Shown here one piece after another: positions 16,734-24,148 of a DNA stretch of 64,000 bases. The position numbers were made by a program, and so were the translations under genes. Origin of the DNA: Hymenobacter rubripertinctus (GTDB taxonomy: Bacteria; Bacteroidota; Bacteroidia; Cytophagales; Hymenobacteraceae); the NCBI RefSeq assembly GCF_003583925.1, contig NZ_QYCN01000003.1, positions 138,001 to 202,000 on the forward strand. Direction: 5' to 3'. Numbering within the stretch: position 1 is the stretch's first letter; each line of letters begins with the position of its first letter. A model generated the notes under the pieces. The model was not told where the DNA came from and did no database searches. It worked only from the letters and a program-made list of their open reading frames with translations.

Positions 16734-17068
16734 TGTTGCGGCCGGCCGAGCTGCAATTTTACCACGATTGTGCCCAAACAGGTACTCCCGTTCATTGGCC
16801 GGCATTTCTATCAGCCAGTCTTAAAAACAGCGTAGCCATGCAGTTTTTGCGCACTACTGGCAAAAACTGTTTATTTGTTATCCAATCCAAGAGTGGTCGT
16901 CTCATTGAGGCGGTTGCCAAATACGGGATTCACGGCCTAGCCCCAGGGCAAAATGAATACGAAGTTCTTTTCTCGCCTCAAACTCGTTTTGATGTGTTGG
17001 CGGTAGAAGATGTGCTGAGCCCGAATAAGGAACGCGACTATACGCGCATCACGTTAGACGAACTGTAA
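16733..17068 (+). pseudogene. C-terminal half of a split ADP-ribosyltransferase-like protein
   Basis: Frame of 111 residues with the rest of an R-S-E-class ADP-ribosyltransferase: WPAFLSASLKNSVAMQFL (22-39) carries the S-x-S motif, CLFVIQSKSGRLIEA is the next strand pair, and QNEYEVLFSPQTRFDVLAVE carries the E-x-E motif (E75, E77). The arginine expected in the first strand ('yRG') would be Ser in the restored reading (FSG), so activity is doubtful even if the frame is repaired. Its ATG overlaps the upstream stop. The partner gene follows 14 bases later. It lies beside a restriction-modification gene, so a toxin or anti-phage role is plausible but unproven. Confidence 0.65.
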
Positions 17069-17082
17069 AGTCTGTTGCCACT

Positions 17083-17457
17083 ATGTCACTTACCCTACTC
17101 GATACGCCCGCAATTCAAGCCGAATTGGCTACGACGTCGCCCACTGTGGCCTCGGCTCCCGCAGTAGCCGGGTTGCTATTCGATGCCGGCCTGACCCATG
17201 CCCGGGGACCACTGCTCAATTCCTACATTCAGTTGCTAAGTGATTTTTTGAGCAGCGGTCAACCCCTAACCCGCGCCGACCGGCTACATCTCATTTCGCT
17301 CCGGCATGTGCTCACGATGCGCCGCGAAGCGGAAGAGTTGGAAGCTGACCCTACCTTACGGAGAGAGCGAAGTGCAGCTGCTGCCCGCTTTACCCGCAAA
17401 GCGCAATCGGGCTGGTCAACGCCGCCGTTACCCGAGTCATCTAGTAGTTCCGAGTAG
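17083..17457 (+). CDS. small alpha-helical protein downstream of ADP-ribosyltransferase-like gene
   Basis: Unrecognised protein of 124 residues. The middle (about 45-95) is helical and charged, ending in the arginine/glutamate-rich MRREAEELEADPTLRRERS, followed by a disordered Ser/Pro tail. It has no signal peptide or membrane segment. It starts 14 bases after the ADP-ribosyltransferase-like frame and is followed by a terminator, so the three frames form one transcription unit. By position it could be an antidote or a structural partner of the ADP-ribosyltransferase, but no family supports that. Confidence 0.6.
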   Translation: MSLTLLDTPAIQAELATTSPTVASAPAVAGLLFDAGLTHARGPLLNSYIQLLSDFLSSGQPLTRADRLHLISLRHVLTMRREAEELEADPTLRRERSAAAARFTRKAQSGWSTPPLPESSSSSE

Positions 17458-17485
17458 CTGGCCCATACTGCTAGCTGTTTTTGTA

Positions 17486-17517
17486 AGCCCCAACTGCCGG
17501 TGCGGTTGGGGCTTTTT
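17486..17517 (+). terminator. rho-independent terminator
   Basis: Stem AGCCCCAAC / GGTTGGGGCT followed by TTTTTAT. It ends the ADP-ribosyltransferase-like operon. Confidence 0.88.
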
Positions 17518-17540
17518 ATAGCGGAAAGCTATCCGAGAAT

Positions 17541-17585
17541 TTTTTGCAGCATATTATTTATATTTTGAAAAATAAGCTGCAAAAA
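17541..17585. promoter_or_regulatory. inverted repeat before XRE gene, related to 13088-13130
   Basis: Arms TTTTTGCAGCATATT (17541-17555) and AATAAGCTGCAAAAA (17571-17585) match at 14 of 15 positions across an AT-rich spacer, ending ten bases before the XRE start. The position suits an autoregulatory operator. The near-identical arm at 13088 suggests a shared regulator or a common boundary element. Confidence 0.6.
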
Positions 17586-17595
17586 CGCATTCGCT

Positions 17596-18168
17596 ATGCC
17601 GCGTAAGTCCATTCCCTCTACCACGCTCTTCGCCCAAGTGCGGACGTATTTTGGCCTAGAACAGCAGGAATTGGCCGCCTACCTGGGCATCAGCCGCCCC
17701 TACGTGGCCGACATCGAAGCCGGCCGCCGCAGCCTTACCAGCCCGCTGCTGCTGCGCCTGAGTCCGCTGGCGGTGCTGCTACCCGCCGCTGGCCCGGCCC
17801 GGCCGGCGGCCCCGCAGCCCGAGCTGGCCCCGCCCGGCGCGCCCGCGCCCGGACCCCTGGAAGCCCGCCTCGATTACTGCCAGCACCACGCCGCGAAGCT
17901 GCGGCGGGAGTTAAAGAAATGGGCCGCCACCCAGGCGGCGGCCCGGCGCTGGCTGGCCGTGCTGCCGGGCCTGCTGGCGGCGCCCGCGCCGGCCGAGGTG
18001 CTGGTGCCGCCCGCCGAGGCCGCCCGCGCCCGGCAGTGGCTGCTGGCCCACCAAGCGCAGGCCCAGGCCACCCTGCACGATGCCGAGGAAGCCGCCCGCT
18101 ACCACCTGCTGCGCCTGCGCCTGGCGGCGCTGGAAACGGAAGCTGCCGGGTTGCAGGCGCTGCTATAG
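17596..18168 (+). CDS. XRE-family helix-turn-helix protein
   Basis: Protein of 190 residues. Residues 10-55 form a Cro/C1-type HTH: VRTYFGLEQQELAAYLGISR then PYVADIEAGRRSLTSP, with QQELAAYLG and SRPYVADIE as the two recognition helices. A proline/alanine linker follows, then a long arginine/alanine-rich coiled coil from about 85 to the end. No peptidase or kinase domain is present. It is probably a repressor. It sits next to the restriction and ADP-ribosyltransferase genes and has an inverted repeat just upstream, which suits control of itself or the island. Confidence 0.8.
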   Translation: MPRKSIPSTTLFAQVRTYFGLEQQELAAYLGISRPYVADIEAGRRSLTSPLLLRLSPLAVLLPAAGPARPAAPQPELAPPGAPAPGPLEARLDYCQHHAAKLRRELKKWAATQAAARRWLAVLPGLLAAPAPAEVLVPPAEAARARQWLLAHQAQAQATLHDAEEAARYHLLRLRLAALETEAAGLQALL

Positions 18169-18196
18169 TCACTGCCGGGCACAGGGCGCTCAGGCC

Positions 18197-18282
18197 GTAG
18201 AGCCGCGTGCTTGCGTGTAGCTCATCCGCGCCGCACCAACGGTATCGTTCTTCAACGCCGAGATGCAAAGAGGCGTCTCTAC
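18197..18282. repeat. diverged REP-like palindrome
   Basis: Starts with a degraded GTAGAG core and ends with an inverted, better preserved core (TTCAACGCCGAGATGCAAAG then GCGTCTCTAC). It is a decayed relative of the repeats around the RAYT gene. Confidence 0.65.
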
Positions 18283-18366
18283 CTACCGGGCACACCGTTC
18301 GCAAAACCGTTGTGTGCGCGCTTCCCCCGCCTTGTGGGAACCCCTCTGCGGGGGGATATGGGGCGC

Positions 18367-18405
18367 AAAAAAAAACGCCCGCCCGGGGTTACCGGACGGG
18401 CGTTT
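18367..18405 (-). terminator. terminator for the small coiled-coil lipoprotein gene
   Basis: Stem ACGCCCGCCCGG / CCGGACGGGCGT with one mismatch. On the minus strand it is followed by nine T residues. Confidence 0.85.
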
Positions 18406-18425
18406 TCTGGGAGAAGTTCACCGCC

Positions 18426-18686
18426 TTACATCTTGCGGGCCTTGAGCTCCTGCTCGGCGCTCTTGAGCTGGTATTCCAGGGATTTGAGCTTGGCTTTCTC
18501 GGTTTCCACCAGGCGGTCCTGGTCGTTGATCTGGTTGCGCAGGTCGCTGATGCGCTGGGCCTGGGCGGCAATAACGGGGTTGCTGGAATCCATGTCGGAT
18601 TTGAAAGCGGCGCAACCGCTGCTCAGCAGCAGGGCCGTACCAAATGTAAGCGACAGGAACAAGCGGGCAGTGTTGGACTTTTTCAT
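18426..18686 (-). CDS. small coiled-coil lipoprotein
   Basis: Lipoprotein of 86 residues: signal peptide MKKSNTARLFLSLTFGTALL, lipobox LSSGC with cysteine 25, then an uninterrupted heptad-rich helix to the end (QRISDLRNQINDQDRLVETE). It resembles Lpp- or OmpH-like small envelope lipoproteins in design only. The ATG at 18686 is chosen because it opens the signal peptide; upstream codons are not signal-like. It is probably anchored in an envelope membrane as a trimeric or dimeric rod. Confidence 0.78.
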   Translation of the reverse strand: MKKSNTARLFLSLTFGTALLLSSGCAAFKSDMDSSNPVIAAQAQRISDLRNQINDQDRLVETEKAKLKSLEYQLKSAEQELKARKM

Positions 18687-18786
18687 AAGAAGGGAGTGTG
18701 AAGCGTGGTTTCGGGAAGAAACCATTCTGCCTGTTCTTACGCGGCACCTGCGGGCGAGTTGTGCCGGGGCGGGGCAACGGGCCAAT

Positions 18787-18823
18787 AAAAAGGCCTCCCG
18801 CAGCCGGAGCTGCGGGAGGCCTT
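18787..18823 (-). terminator. terminator hairpin after cyclophilin gene
   Basis: Perfect stem GGCCTCCCGCAGC / GCTGCGGGAGGCC, followed on the minus strand by TTTTTATT. Confidence 0.88.
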
Positions 18824-18847
18824 CGGCAGCCGGAGCCGGCCGGTCGG

Positions 18848-19309
18848 TTAGGCCTGCTCGCCCACTACAATCTTCTCGATTTCGTCGTTGGCCTTGATCT
18901 GCTCGATGATGTCGAGGCCCTCCACCACTTTGCCGAACACAGTGTGGTTGCGGTCGAGGTGGGCGGTGTTGTCGCGCGAGTGCACGATGAAGAACTGCGA
19001 GCCGCCGGTGTTGCGGCCGGCGTGGGCCATGCTCAGGGCGCCGCGCTCGTGGTACTGGTGCTCGCCGTTGAGCTCACAGTCGATTTTGTAGCCGGGGCCG
19101 CCGGTGCCGGGCGCGCCCTTGGCCCCGTCGCGGGAGTTGGGGCAGCCGCCCTGAATCACGAAGTTGGGGATAACGCGGTGGAACTTCAGGCCGTCGTAGA
19201 AGCCTTTCTCGGCCAGGTCGGTGAAGTTCTTCACGGTGTTGGGAGCGTCCTTTTCGTAGAACTCCACTTTCATTACGCCTTTACTGGTGTGGATTTCAGC
19301 TGTTTTCAT
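18848..19309 (-). CDS. cyclophilin-type peptidyl-prolyl cis-trans isomerase
   Basis: Cytoplasmic cyclophilin of 153 residues that speeds proline isomerisation during folding. [13 protein letters not shown] (43-55) contains the catalytic arginine and phenylalanine, GSQFFI (103-108) the substrate pocket, and LDRNHTVFG (118-126) the conserved tryptophan-site region, here with His as in many bacterial forms. No signal peptide is present with the ATG at 19309; longer starts run into proline-rich non-conserved sequence. A TACCTTTG box lies about 70 bases upstream and a terminator follows, so it is probably a single-gene unit. Confidence 0.92.
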   Translation of the reverse strand: MKTAEIHTSKGVMKVEFYEKDAPNTVKNFTDLAEKGFYDGLKFHRVIPNFVIQGGCPNSRDGAKGAPGTGGPGYKIDCELNGEHQYHERGALSMAHAGRNTGGSQFFIVHSRDNTAHLDRNHTVFGKVVEGLDIIEQIKANDEIEKIVVGEQA

Positions 19310-19376
19310 CGGTGCTGGAAAAAGGGTGGAACGGCTACCCGTACGGGCCGGGCCGACCGGCGGGTGGGCCGGCGGG

Positions 19377-19384
19377 CAAAGGTA
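19377..19384 (-). promoter_or_regulatory. -7 promoter box of cyclophilin gene
   Basis: TACCTTTG on the minus strand, 67 bases before the start codon; matches the Bacteroidetes -7 consensus. Confidence 0.45.
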
Positions 19385-19477
19385 GCCATTTTGCGGGCGG
19401 CCAAACATCCGGACGCGGGGGCGGTTCGTAAGCTTACCAACACCAGTTCACTTTTTTTTCACCACTTTCTGCTTCTT

Positions 19478-20125
19478 ATGCACCAGACCCTTCGTTCGGC
19501 CACCTTCGCCTTTCTTGCCGCCTCTACGCTCGGCTTCGGCCTGACCAGCTGCGGCGACGGCAACTCCGAACAAGCCGATGCCAGCGTCGATTCCATGACC
19601 GCGCCCACCGTCGATTCCACGGCCATGATGGCCGATGATGCCCGCATGGGCAAGCCCGAAGGGGTGATGGTGGATGGCGTGGCCATGACGCCGGACAAAA
19701 CCATTGTGCAAAATGCCGTGATGGCCTCCAGCGTCAGCACCCTGGTGAAAGCCGTACAGGCTGCCGGCCTCGATGGCACGCTCAGCGGCCCCGGTCCGTT
19801 CACCGTTTTCGCGCCCACCAACGCCGCCTTCGATAAGTTGCCCGCCGGCGCACTGGCCGGCCTACTCAAGCCCGAAAGCAAAGACAAGCTCGCCGGCGTG
19901 CTCACCTACCACGTTATTCAGGGCCGCCTCGTGGCCCAGGACCTCAAGGACGGTCAGGAGCTGACCACCGTGAACGGTGAGAAGCTGAAGGTAATGGTGA
20001 AGGACGGCGTGGTGATGATTGGCAACGGCCAGGACGCGCCCGCCACCGTGCAGATTGCCGACGTAATTTCCAGCAACGGCGTCACCCACGTTATCGATGC
20101 GGTTATCCTGCCCCTGGGCAAGTAA
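19478..20125 (+). CDS. fasciclin (FAS1) domain lipoprotein
   Basis: Lipoprotein of 215 residues with lipobox LTSC (cysteine 25). A Ser/Thr/Asp-rich linker follows, and then one FAS1 domain from about 75 to the end. FAS1 hallmarks are FTVFAPTNAAFDKLP (near 108-122), LTYHVIQGRL (near 147-156) and the terminal VTHVIDAVILP. FAS1 domains mediate adhesion or protein contacts at the cell surface. The ATG at 19478 is used because the signal peptide starts there. A long terminator hairpin follows 10 bases after the stop. Confidence 0.92.
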   Translation: MHQTLRSATFAFLAASTLGFGLTSCGDGNSEQADASVDSMTAPTVDSTAMMADDARMGKPEGVMVDGVAMTPDKTIVQNAVMASSVSTLVKAVQAAGLDGTLSGPGPFTVFAPTNAAFDKLPAGALAGLLKPESKDKLAGVLTYHVIQGRLVAQDLKDGQELTTVNGEKLKVMVKDGVVMIGNGQDAPATVQIADVISSNGVTHVIDAVILPLGK

Positions 20126-20135
20126 ACGGCCCGTT

Positions 20136-20186
20136 CCTGCAACAAAAAACCCCGGCTGCGTTAGCGCCGGGGTTTTTTGTTGCAGG
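20136..20186 (+). terminator. long terminator hairpin
   Basis: About 20-base stem, CCTGCAACAAAAAACCCCGG, with its complement ending in TTTTTTGTTGCAGG. It separates the convergent fasciclin and rsgA genes and can serve both. Confidence 0.9.
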
Positions 20187-20224
20187 ATAGAAAGCCAGGC
20201 TGCGGCGAGAGCCCGTACCACTTC

Positions 20225-21151
20225 TCACTTCCGGTTGTCGTCGGCCTGCTGCATACTCACGTAGCTGTCGTAGCGGGGCAGGGCAATGCGGCCCTTGTCC
20301 ACGGCCTCGCGCACGGCGCAGCCGGGCTCGTGCAGGTGCTGGCAGTTGTGGTAGCGGCACTGGTTGAGCAGGGCGCGCATTTCGGGGAAGTAGTGGGCCA
20401 GCTCCCCGGCCTTCATATCCACGAGGCCCAGCTCCTTGATGCCGGGCGTATCAATGAGGTAGGTGCCGGGGCGCACCTCCAGCATTTCGGCAAACGTGGT
20501 GGTGTGCACGCCCTTGTCGGAAAACTGGCTGATTTCGGCCGTTTTCAGGTCCAGATCGGGCACCAAGGCGTTGATGAGCGTGCTCTTGCCCACGCCCGAG
20601 TGGCCCGAGAGCAACGACACCCGGCCGTCGAGCAGGCCATCAATAGCGGCCACGCCCTCGCCCGAGTGGGCCGAGCAGCGCAGGCCAGGGTAGCCCACGC
20701 GGGCGTACATGGTCAGAATCTGGTCCTGATAATCGGCCAGGTCCTCGTCGTAGAGGTCGGTTTTGTTGAAGAGCAGGGTGACGGGAATCTGGTAGGCTTC
20801 GGCCGTGACCAGAAACCGGTCGATGAACCCGAACGAAGTGGCCGGCGAAGCCAGCGTGACCACCAGCAGGGCCTGGTCGAGGTTGGCGGCCACGATGTGG
20901 GCGTGCTCCGTTTTGTGGACCGAGCGCCGGATAATGTAGTTGCGGCGGGGCGCAATATGGTGAATCACGCCCGCGCCCTCCGTCTGCTGCTCCACCGTAA
21001 ACTCCACCTGGTCGCCCACGGCCAGCGGGTTGCTCACCTTCAGGCCCTGGTTTTTGAACTTGCCCCGCAGGCGGCAGCGGTGCAGCTGGCCCGAGCCCGT
21101 TTCGCGCACCACGTACCACGAGCCCGTCGATTTAACAATGATTCCGGTCAC
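20225..21151 (-). CDS. rsgA: ribosome small-subunit-dependent GTPase RsgA
   Basis: Circularly permuted GTPase of 308 residues that checks late 30S subunit maturation. An N-terminal OB fold (1-70) precedes G4 NKTD (129-132), G5 SAHSGEG (160-166), G1 GHSGVGKS (183-190) and G3 DTPG (234-237). This permuted order is diagnostic. The C-terminal zinc site uses C265, C270, H272 and C278. The start is GTG at 21151, giving the usual MTGIIVKSTGSWY opening. The TGA stop lies in an AAGTGAGAAGTG word identical to a tandem repeat used elsewhere at gene ends. Confidence 0.95.
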   Translation of the reverse strand: MTGIIVKSTGSWYVVRETGSGQLHRCRLRGKFKNQGLKVSNPLAVGDQVEFTVEQQTEGAGVIHHIAPRRNYIIRRSVHKTEHAHIVAANLDQALLVVTLASPATSFGFIDRFLVTAEAYQIPVTLLFNKTDLYDEDLADYQDQILTMYARVGYPGLRCSAHSGEGVAAIDGLLDGRVSLLSGHSGVGKSTLINALVPDLDLKTAEISQFSDKGVHTTTFAEMLEVRPGTYLIDTPGIKELGLVDMKAGELAHYFPEMRALLNQCRYHNCQHLHEPGCAVREAVDKGRIALPRYDSYVSMQQADDNRK

Positions 21152-21369
21152 AAGGTGAATGGGTGAAGGAGTGACTCGGTGAAGGAGTGACCCGGTGAAT
21201 GAAGGAGTGCAACGATAAATAAAGGTACGCTCATCCTGCCTCTGACCTGCGCAACGGGAAGGATCTTACCGCTGCAATAATGAATTGGTGTAGTCTCCTT
21301 CTCAACTGCGCGTGGGCGCCGCCAACTGAAGGAGTGACAGTTCTATCACTCCTTCACCGAGTCACTCCG
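21152..21369. repeat. GGAGTGA/GGTGAA tandem repeats between rsgA and waaA
   Basis: Stretch with degenerate GGTGAAGGAGTGAC units at 21160-21210, and an inverted counterpart (TCACTCCTTCACCGAGTCACT) at 21341-21375, so the two ends can pair. On the minus strand the second block supplies the TGA stop of the Kdo transferase gene. No gene is seen in the stretch. Confidence 0.7.
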
Positions 21370-22614
21370 TCACGCATTGGCCGCAATCCAGCGCATAATG
21401 GTGCGGGTGGCCCCGCTGTGGTCGTGCACGTAGTCGAGGCTCAGGTCCTGAACCTGGAGGCGGGCTTCTTCGCGGTGGTACAGGCCCCCGAACACCTTGA
21501 GCAGTTCCTCGGCGGAGGCAACGGAGAAAGCGCAGCCCAGAGCCACCAGGTCTTCGGCTTCCTGAAACTTGTGGTAAGTGGGGCCGAAGAACAGGGGCAG
21601 GCCGAAGGCAGCGGCTTCGAGCGTGTTGTGCAGGCCCTTGCCAAAAGCGCCGCCCACGTAGGCAAAGTGGCCGAAGCGGTAGAGCTGGCTGAGCAGGCCC
21701 ACATTATCGATGAGCAGCACCCGGGCCTGGGCCACCGTATCCGCCCGGGCCTGGGAGTAGCGCGTTACGCGGCCGGGCAGGATGGCTTCCACCAGGCGCA
21801 GGCTGGGCTCATTGATTTCGTGGGGAGCCACGATGAAGCGCAGCTCGTTCTGGTACTGGCGGAGCAGGGGCGTGAGCATGGCTATATCCTCGGGCCAGCT
21901 GCTGCCCACAATCAGCACCGGGTGCCAGTCGTCGGTGAAGGCGTCGATCAGGGGCAGGGAGCGGGGCGGGGCCGAGGCCGTCTGCACCACCGTATCGAAG
22001 CGGGTGTCGCCGGCCACGCTTACGCGGCCGATGCCGGCCTGGCGGAGCAGGTCGGCCGAGCGTTGGTTCTGGGTGAAGATGTGGGTGAAGCAGCCCAGTA
22101 TCCGGCGGAAGAAACCACCCCAGGGCTGAAAAAACACCTGGTCGGCCCGAAAAATAGCCGACACGCAGATAGTCGGAATCTGGCGGCGGTGCAGTTCGGT
22201 GAGGAAGTAGTACCAGAACTCGTACTTCACGAACACGGCCAGCTCGGGCCGCACCGCGTCGAGAAAGGCGTGGGCGTGGGCGGCGGTATCCAGGGGCAGG
22301 TAGAACACGTAGGCCGCGCCGGGCCAGTTGTGGCGCACCTCGTAACCCGAGGGCGAGAAGAAGGTGAGCACCAGCTTATGGTCGGGGTGGTCGGCCAGGT
22401 AGGCTTCCATCAGCGGCCGGCCCTGCTCAAACTCGCCCAGGGAGGCGCAGTGAAACCACACCAGCGGGGCCGTTTCGGGGCGCAGCTCGCCCTGGATGCG
22501 GCCCAGCAGCCCCTGCCGGCCGGCCGTCCAGCGGGCCGCCTTGGGCACGAAGGGGGCCAGCAGCCGCAGCAGCCAGGCGTAGAGGTGCAGACCCAGGGAA
22601 TACAGAAAGCGCAA
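21370..22614 (-). CDS. waaA: 3-deoxy-D-manno-octulosonic acid (Kdo) transferase
   Basis: Inner-membrane GT30 enzyme that transfers Kdo from CMP-Kdo to lipid A precursor. After an N-terminal anchor (RFLYSLGLHLYAWLLRLLAPF) comes WFHCASLGEFEQGRPL with the catalytic Glu, then VFVKYEFWYYFL, the GDTRFD motif and GGAFGKGLHNTLEAAAFGLP in the donor-binding half. All are typical. There is no ATG near the conserved start. A TTG at 22614 gives about 414 residues, the usual length. An in-frame ATG at 22836 would add some 74 atypical residues and cross the terminator at 22710, so TTG is preferred. Confidence 0.9.
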   Translation of the reverse strand: MRFLYSLGLHLYAWLLRLLAPFVPKAARWTAGRQGLLGRIQGELRPETAPLVWFHCASLGEFEQGRPLMEAYLADHPDHKLVLTFFSPSGYEVRHNWPGAAYVFYLPLDTAAHAHAFLDAVRPELAVFVKYEFWYYFLTELHRRQIPTICVSAIFRADQVFFQPWGGFFRRILGCFTHIFTQNQRSADLLRQAGIGRVSVAGDTRFDTVVQTASAPPRSLPLIDAFTDDWHPVLIVGSSWPEDIAMLTPLLRQYQNELRFIVAPHEINEPSLRLVEAILPGRVTRYSQARADTVAQARVLLIDNVGLLSQLYRFGHFAYVGGAFGKGLHNTLEAAAFGLPLFFGPTYHKFQEAEDLVALGCAFSVASAEELLKVFGGLYHREEARLQVQDLSLDYVHDHSGATRTIMRWIAANA

Positions 22615-22709
22615 GAGGTAGTCGTCGTTAGGGCTTAGAACGAAGGGGCCGGGTCGCGGCGCGAAAAGGCGGGAGGGCAAAAGTACGGTCTTCCCCTCAC
22701 TCTTAAACC

Positions 22710-22742
22710 AAAAACCTCCACCCGGTGGGGCAGAGGCTTTTT
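22710..22742 (-). terminator. terminator downstream of peroxiredoxin gene
   Basis: Imperfect stem AAAAACCTC-CACC / GGGG-AGAGG-TTTTT. It lies between the peroxiredoxin stop and the Kdo transferase start and supports the shorter transferase start. Confidence 0.5.
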
Positions 22743-22855
22743 GGGGTGATAAAGCGGAAGAGTTGCAAAGCTGGGAAGGGCGCTCAGGTCCTGCCATTCC
22801 AGTAGGGTCCGTTGGCTTACTTCTATCCTCCCCCACTTGCCAACTTGCTGCCGGC

Positions 22856-23494
22856 CTACTGGGCGGCCTGCTTGCCCAGGTAGTTGGCTACGCCTTCGCG
22901 GGTGGCGTGCATGGCCTCCTTGCCCTCTTCCCAGTTGGCGGGGCACACTTCGCCTTTCTCCTCGAAGTATTGCAACGCATCCACCATGCGCATGGCCTCG
23001 TCGATGCTGCGGCCCAGCGGCCCGTCGTTGACTACCTGATGGCGCACGATGCCGTCCTTGTCGATCAGAAACAGGCCGCGGTAGGCCAGGGGCGAGCCCA
23101 CGAAGGTCATTTCGCCGGCTTCGTTGTAGTCGTAATGGCCGCCGAGCACGTCGTAGTTGGCGGCAATGGTTTTGGTGGCGTCGGCCACCAGCGGATAGGT
23201 TACGCCCTCAATGCCGCCGTTGTCGCGGGCGGTTTGCAGCCAGGCGAAGTGGGAGAAGTGGGTATCGGTCGAGCAGCCGACAATAGCGACGCCCTTGGCC
23301 TCAAAATCGGCCAGCCGATCCTGAAACGCAATGATTTCGGTGGGACACACGAACGTGAAATCAGCGGGGTAGAAGTAGAAGATGACGTGCTTCTTGCCCA
23401 GGTACCGGTCAAGCGAAAAATCCTCCTCGAATTCGCTGTCGATAACGGCCGTAGCTTTGAAAGAAGGGGCACGTTTGCCTACGAGAACTGCCAT
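22856..23494 (-). CDS. typical 2-Cys peroxiredoxin (AhpC/Tsa)
   Basis: Thiol peroxidase of 212 residues that reduces hydrogen and organic peroxides. The peroxidatic cysteine is C50 in FTFVCPTE, and the resolving cysteine is C184 in GEVCPANW. Thr51 plus the RGLFLIDKDGIVRH strand complete the active site. The GG(I)EG and terminal YLG-like region suggest a 2-Cys form of the 'sensitive' kind, though the C-terminal tail here ends NYLGKQAAQ. A Fur/PerR-type regulator gene lies about 140 bases upstream on the same strand, suggesting peroxide- or iron-responsive control. Confidence 0.93.
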   Translation of the reverse strand: MAVLVGKRAPSFKATAVIDSEFEEDFSLDRYLGKKHVIFYFYPADFTFVCPTEIIAFQDRLADFEAKGVAIVGCSTDTHFSHFAWLQTARDNGGIEGVTYPLVADATKTIAANYDVLGGHYDYNEAGEMTFVGSPLAYRGLFLIDKDGIVRHQVVNDGPLGRSIDEAMRMVDALQYFEEKGEVCPANWEEGKEAMHATREGVANYLGKQAAQ

Positions 23495-23637
23495 GGATCA
23501 AAAAAAGATGGGTAAAAAAAAGGTGAGTTACTGAAGCGGCTCAAGTGGGCCACTATAAGCCAGTATCATCCGGCCGCCGGGAACAGCTTCCCGCAGCAGT
23601 CAGGGTGATGGGGTTGAAAGCAACGCGCCCCGCTGCG

Positions 23638-24129
23638 TCAGCCGGCCGATGGCGGCTCGTCGGCGCGGAGCTGCGGCCCCGTCACCTTGTCGCCCGTAAT
23701 GTGCAGGGAGAAGGAGCGGGGCTGAAAATCGGGCAGGCCCTTGGTGGCGAAGAAGTCCCGGATCAGCGCGTCGAGCTGGGGGTCGCAGTAATCAATGATT
23801 TCCTGGGTGTTGGTGCAGAACAAATGATGGTGCTCCGTGCAGTCGGCGTCGAAGCGCCGGGACGAGCCTTCGGCCGAGGCTACCCGGCGCGTGAGGCCGG
23901 CGGCCACGAACGAATCCAGGGTTTTGTACACGGTGCCCAGCGAAATAGACGGCACCTGCCGCGTTACGTGCTGGTGCACCTGCTCGGCGGTGGGGTGGCC
24001 GGGCAGCGTCAGCAGGCCATCCAGAATCAGCACCCGCTGGCGGGTAGCGCGCAGGCCCACCCGGGCCAGCCGTTGCGGCAGCGGTTCGGGCGTGGGAGCC
24101 GGGAAAACGGGGGTATGAGAAGCGTGCAC
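23638..24129 (-). CDS. Fur/PerR-family metalloregulator
   Basis: Repressor of 163 residues. A winged helix spans about 15-90 (LRATRQRVLILDGLLTLPGH, SISLGTVYKTLDSFVAAGL), followed by the metal-binding dimer domain with CTEHHHLFCTNTQEIIDYCD. The usual structural zinc CxxC pair is incomplete: the second cysteine after LFC is replaced (CTNT). The start is GTG at 24129, 19 bases after a good TACCTTTG box; no ATG is available in the conserved region. The adjacent peroxiredoxin gene points to PerR-like peroxide sensing, but Fur or Zur specificity cannot be excluded. Confidence 0.85.
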   Translation of the reverse strand: MHASHTPVFPAPTPEPLPQRLARVGLRATRQRVLILDGLLTLPGHPTAEQVHQHVTRQVPSISLGTVYKTLDSFVAAGLTRRVASAEGSSRRFDADCTEHHHLFCTNTQEIIDYCDPQLDALIRDFFATKGLPDFQPRSFSLHITGDKVTGPQLRADEPPSAG

Positions 24130-24148
24130 AGGTAAGAAAAATTCTCCG

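Noticed and set aside
16700..16740. Programmed -1 frameshifting to join the two ADP-ribosyltransferase halves
   Set aside because: The CTT-TTA context is T-rich but is not a standard slippery heptamer, and no downstream pseudoknot was evident. A simple one-base deletion or stop-start coupling explains it better, though it is not excluded.
18698..19477. N-terminal extension of the fasciclin lipoprotein to 18698
   Set aside because: The extension runs antisense through the cyclophilin gene. The lipobox signal peptide begins at 19478.
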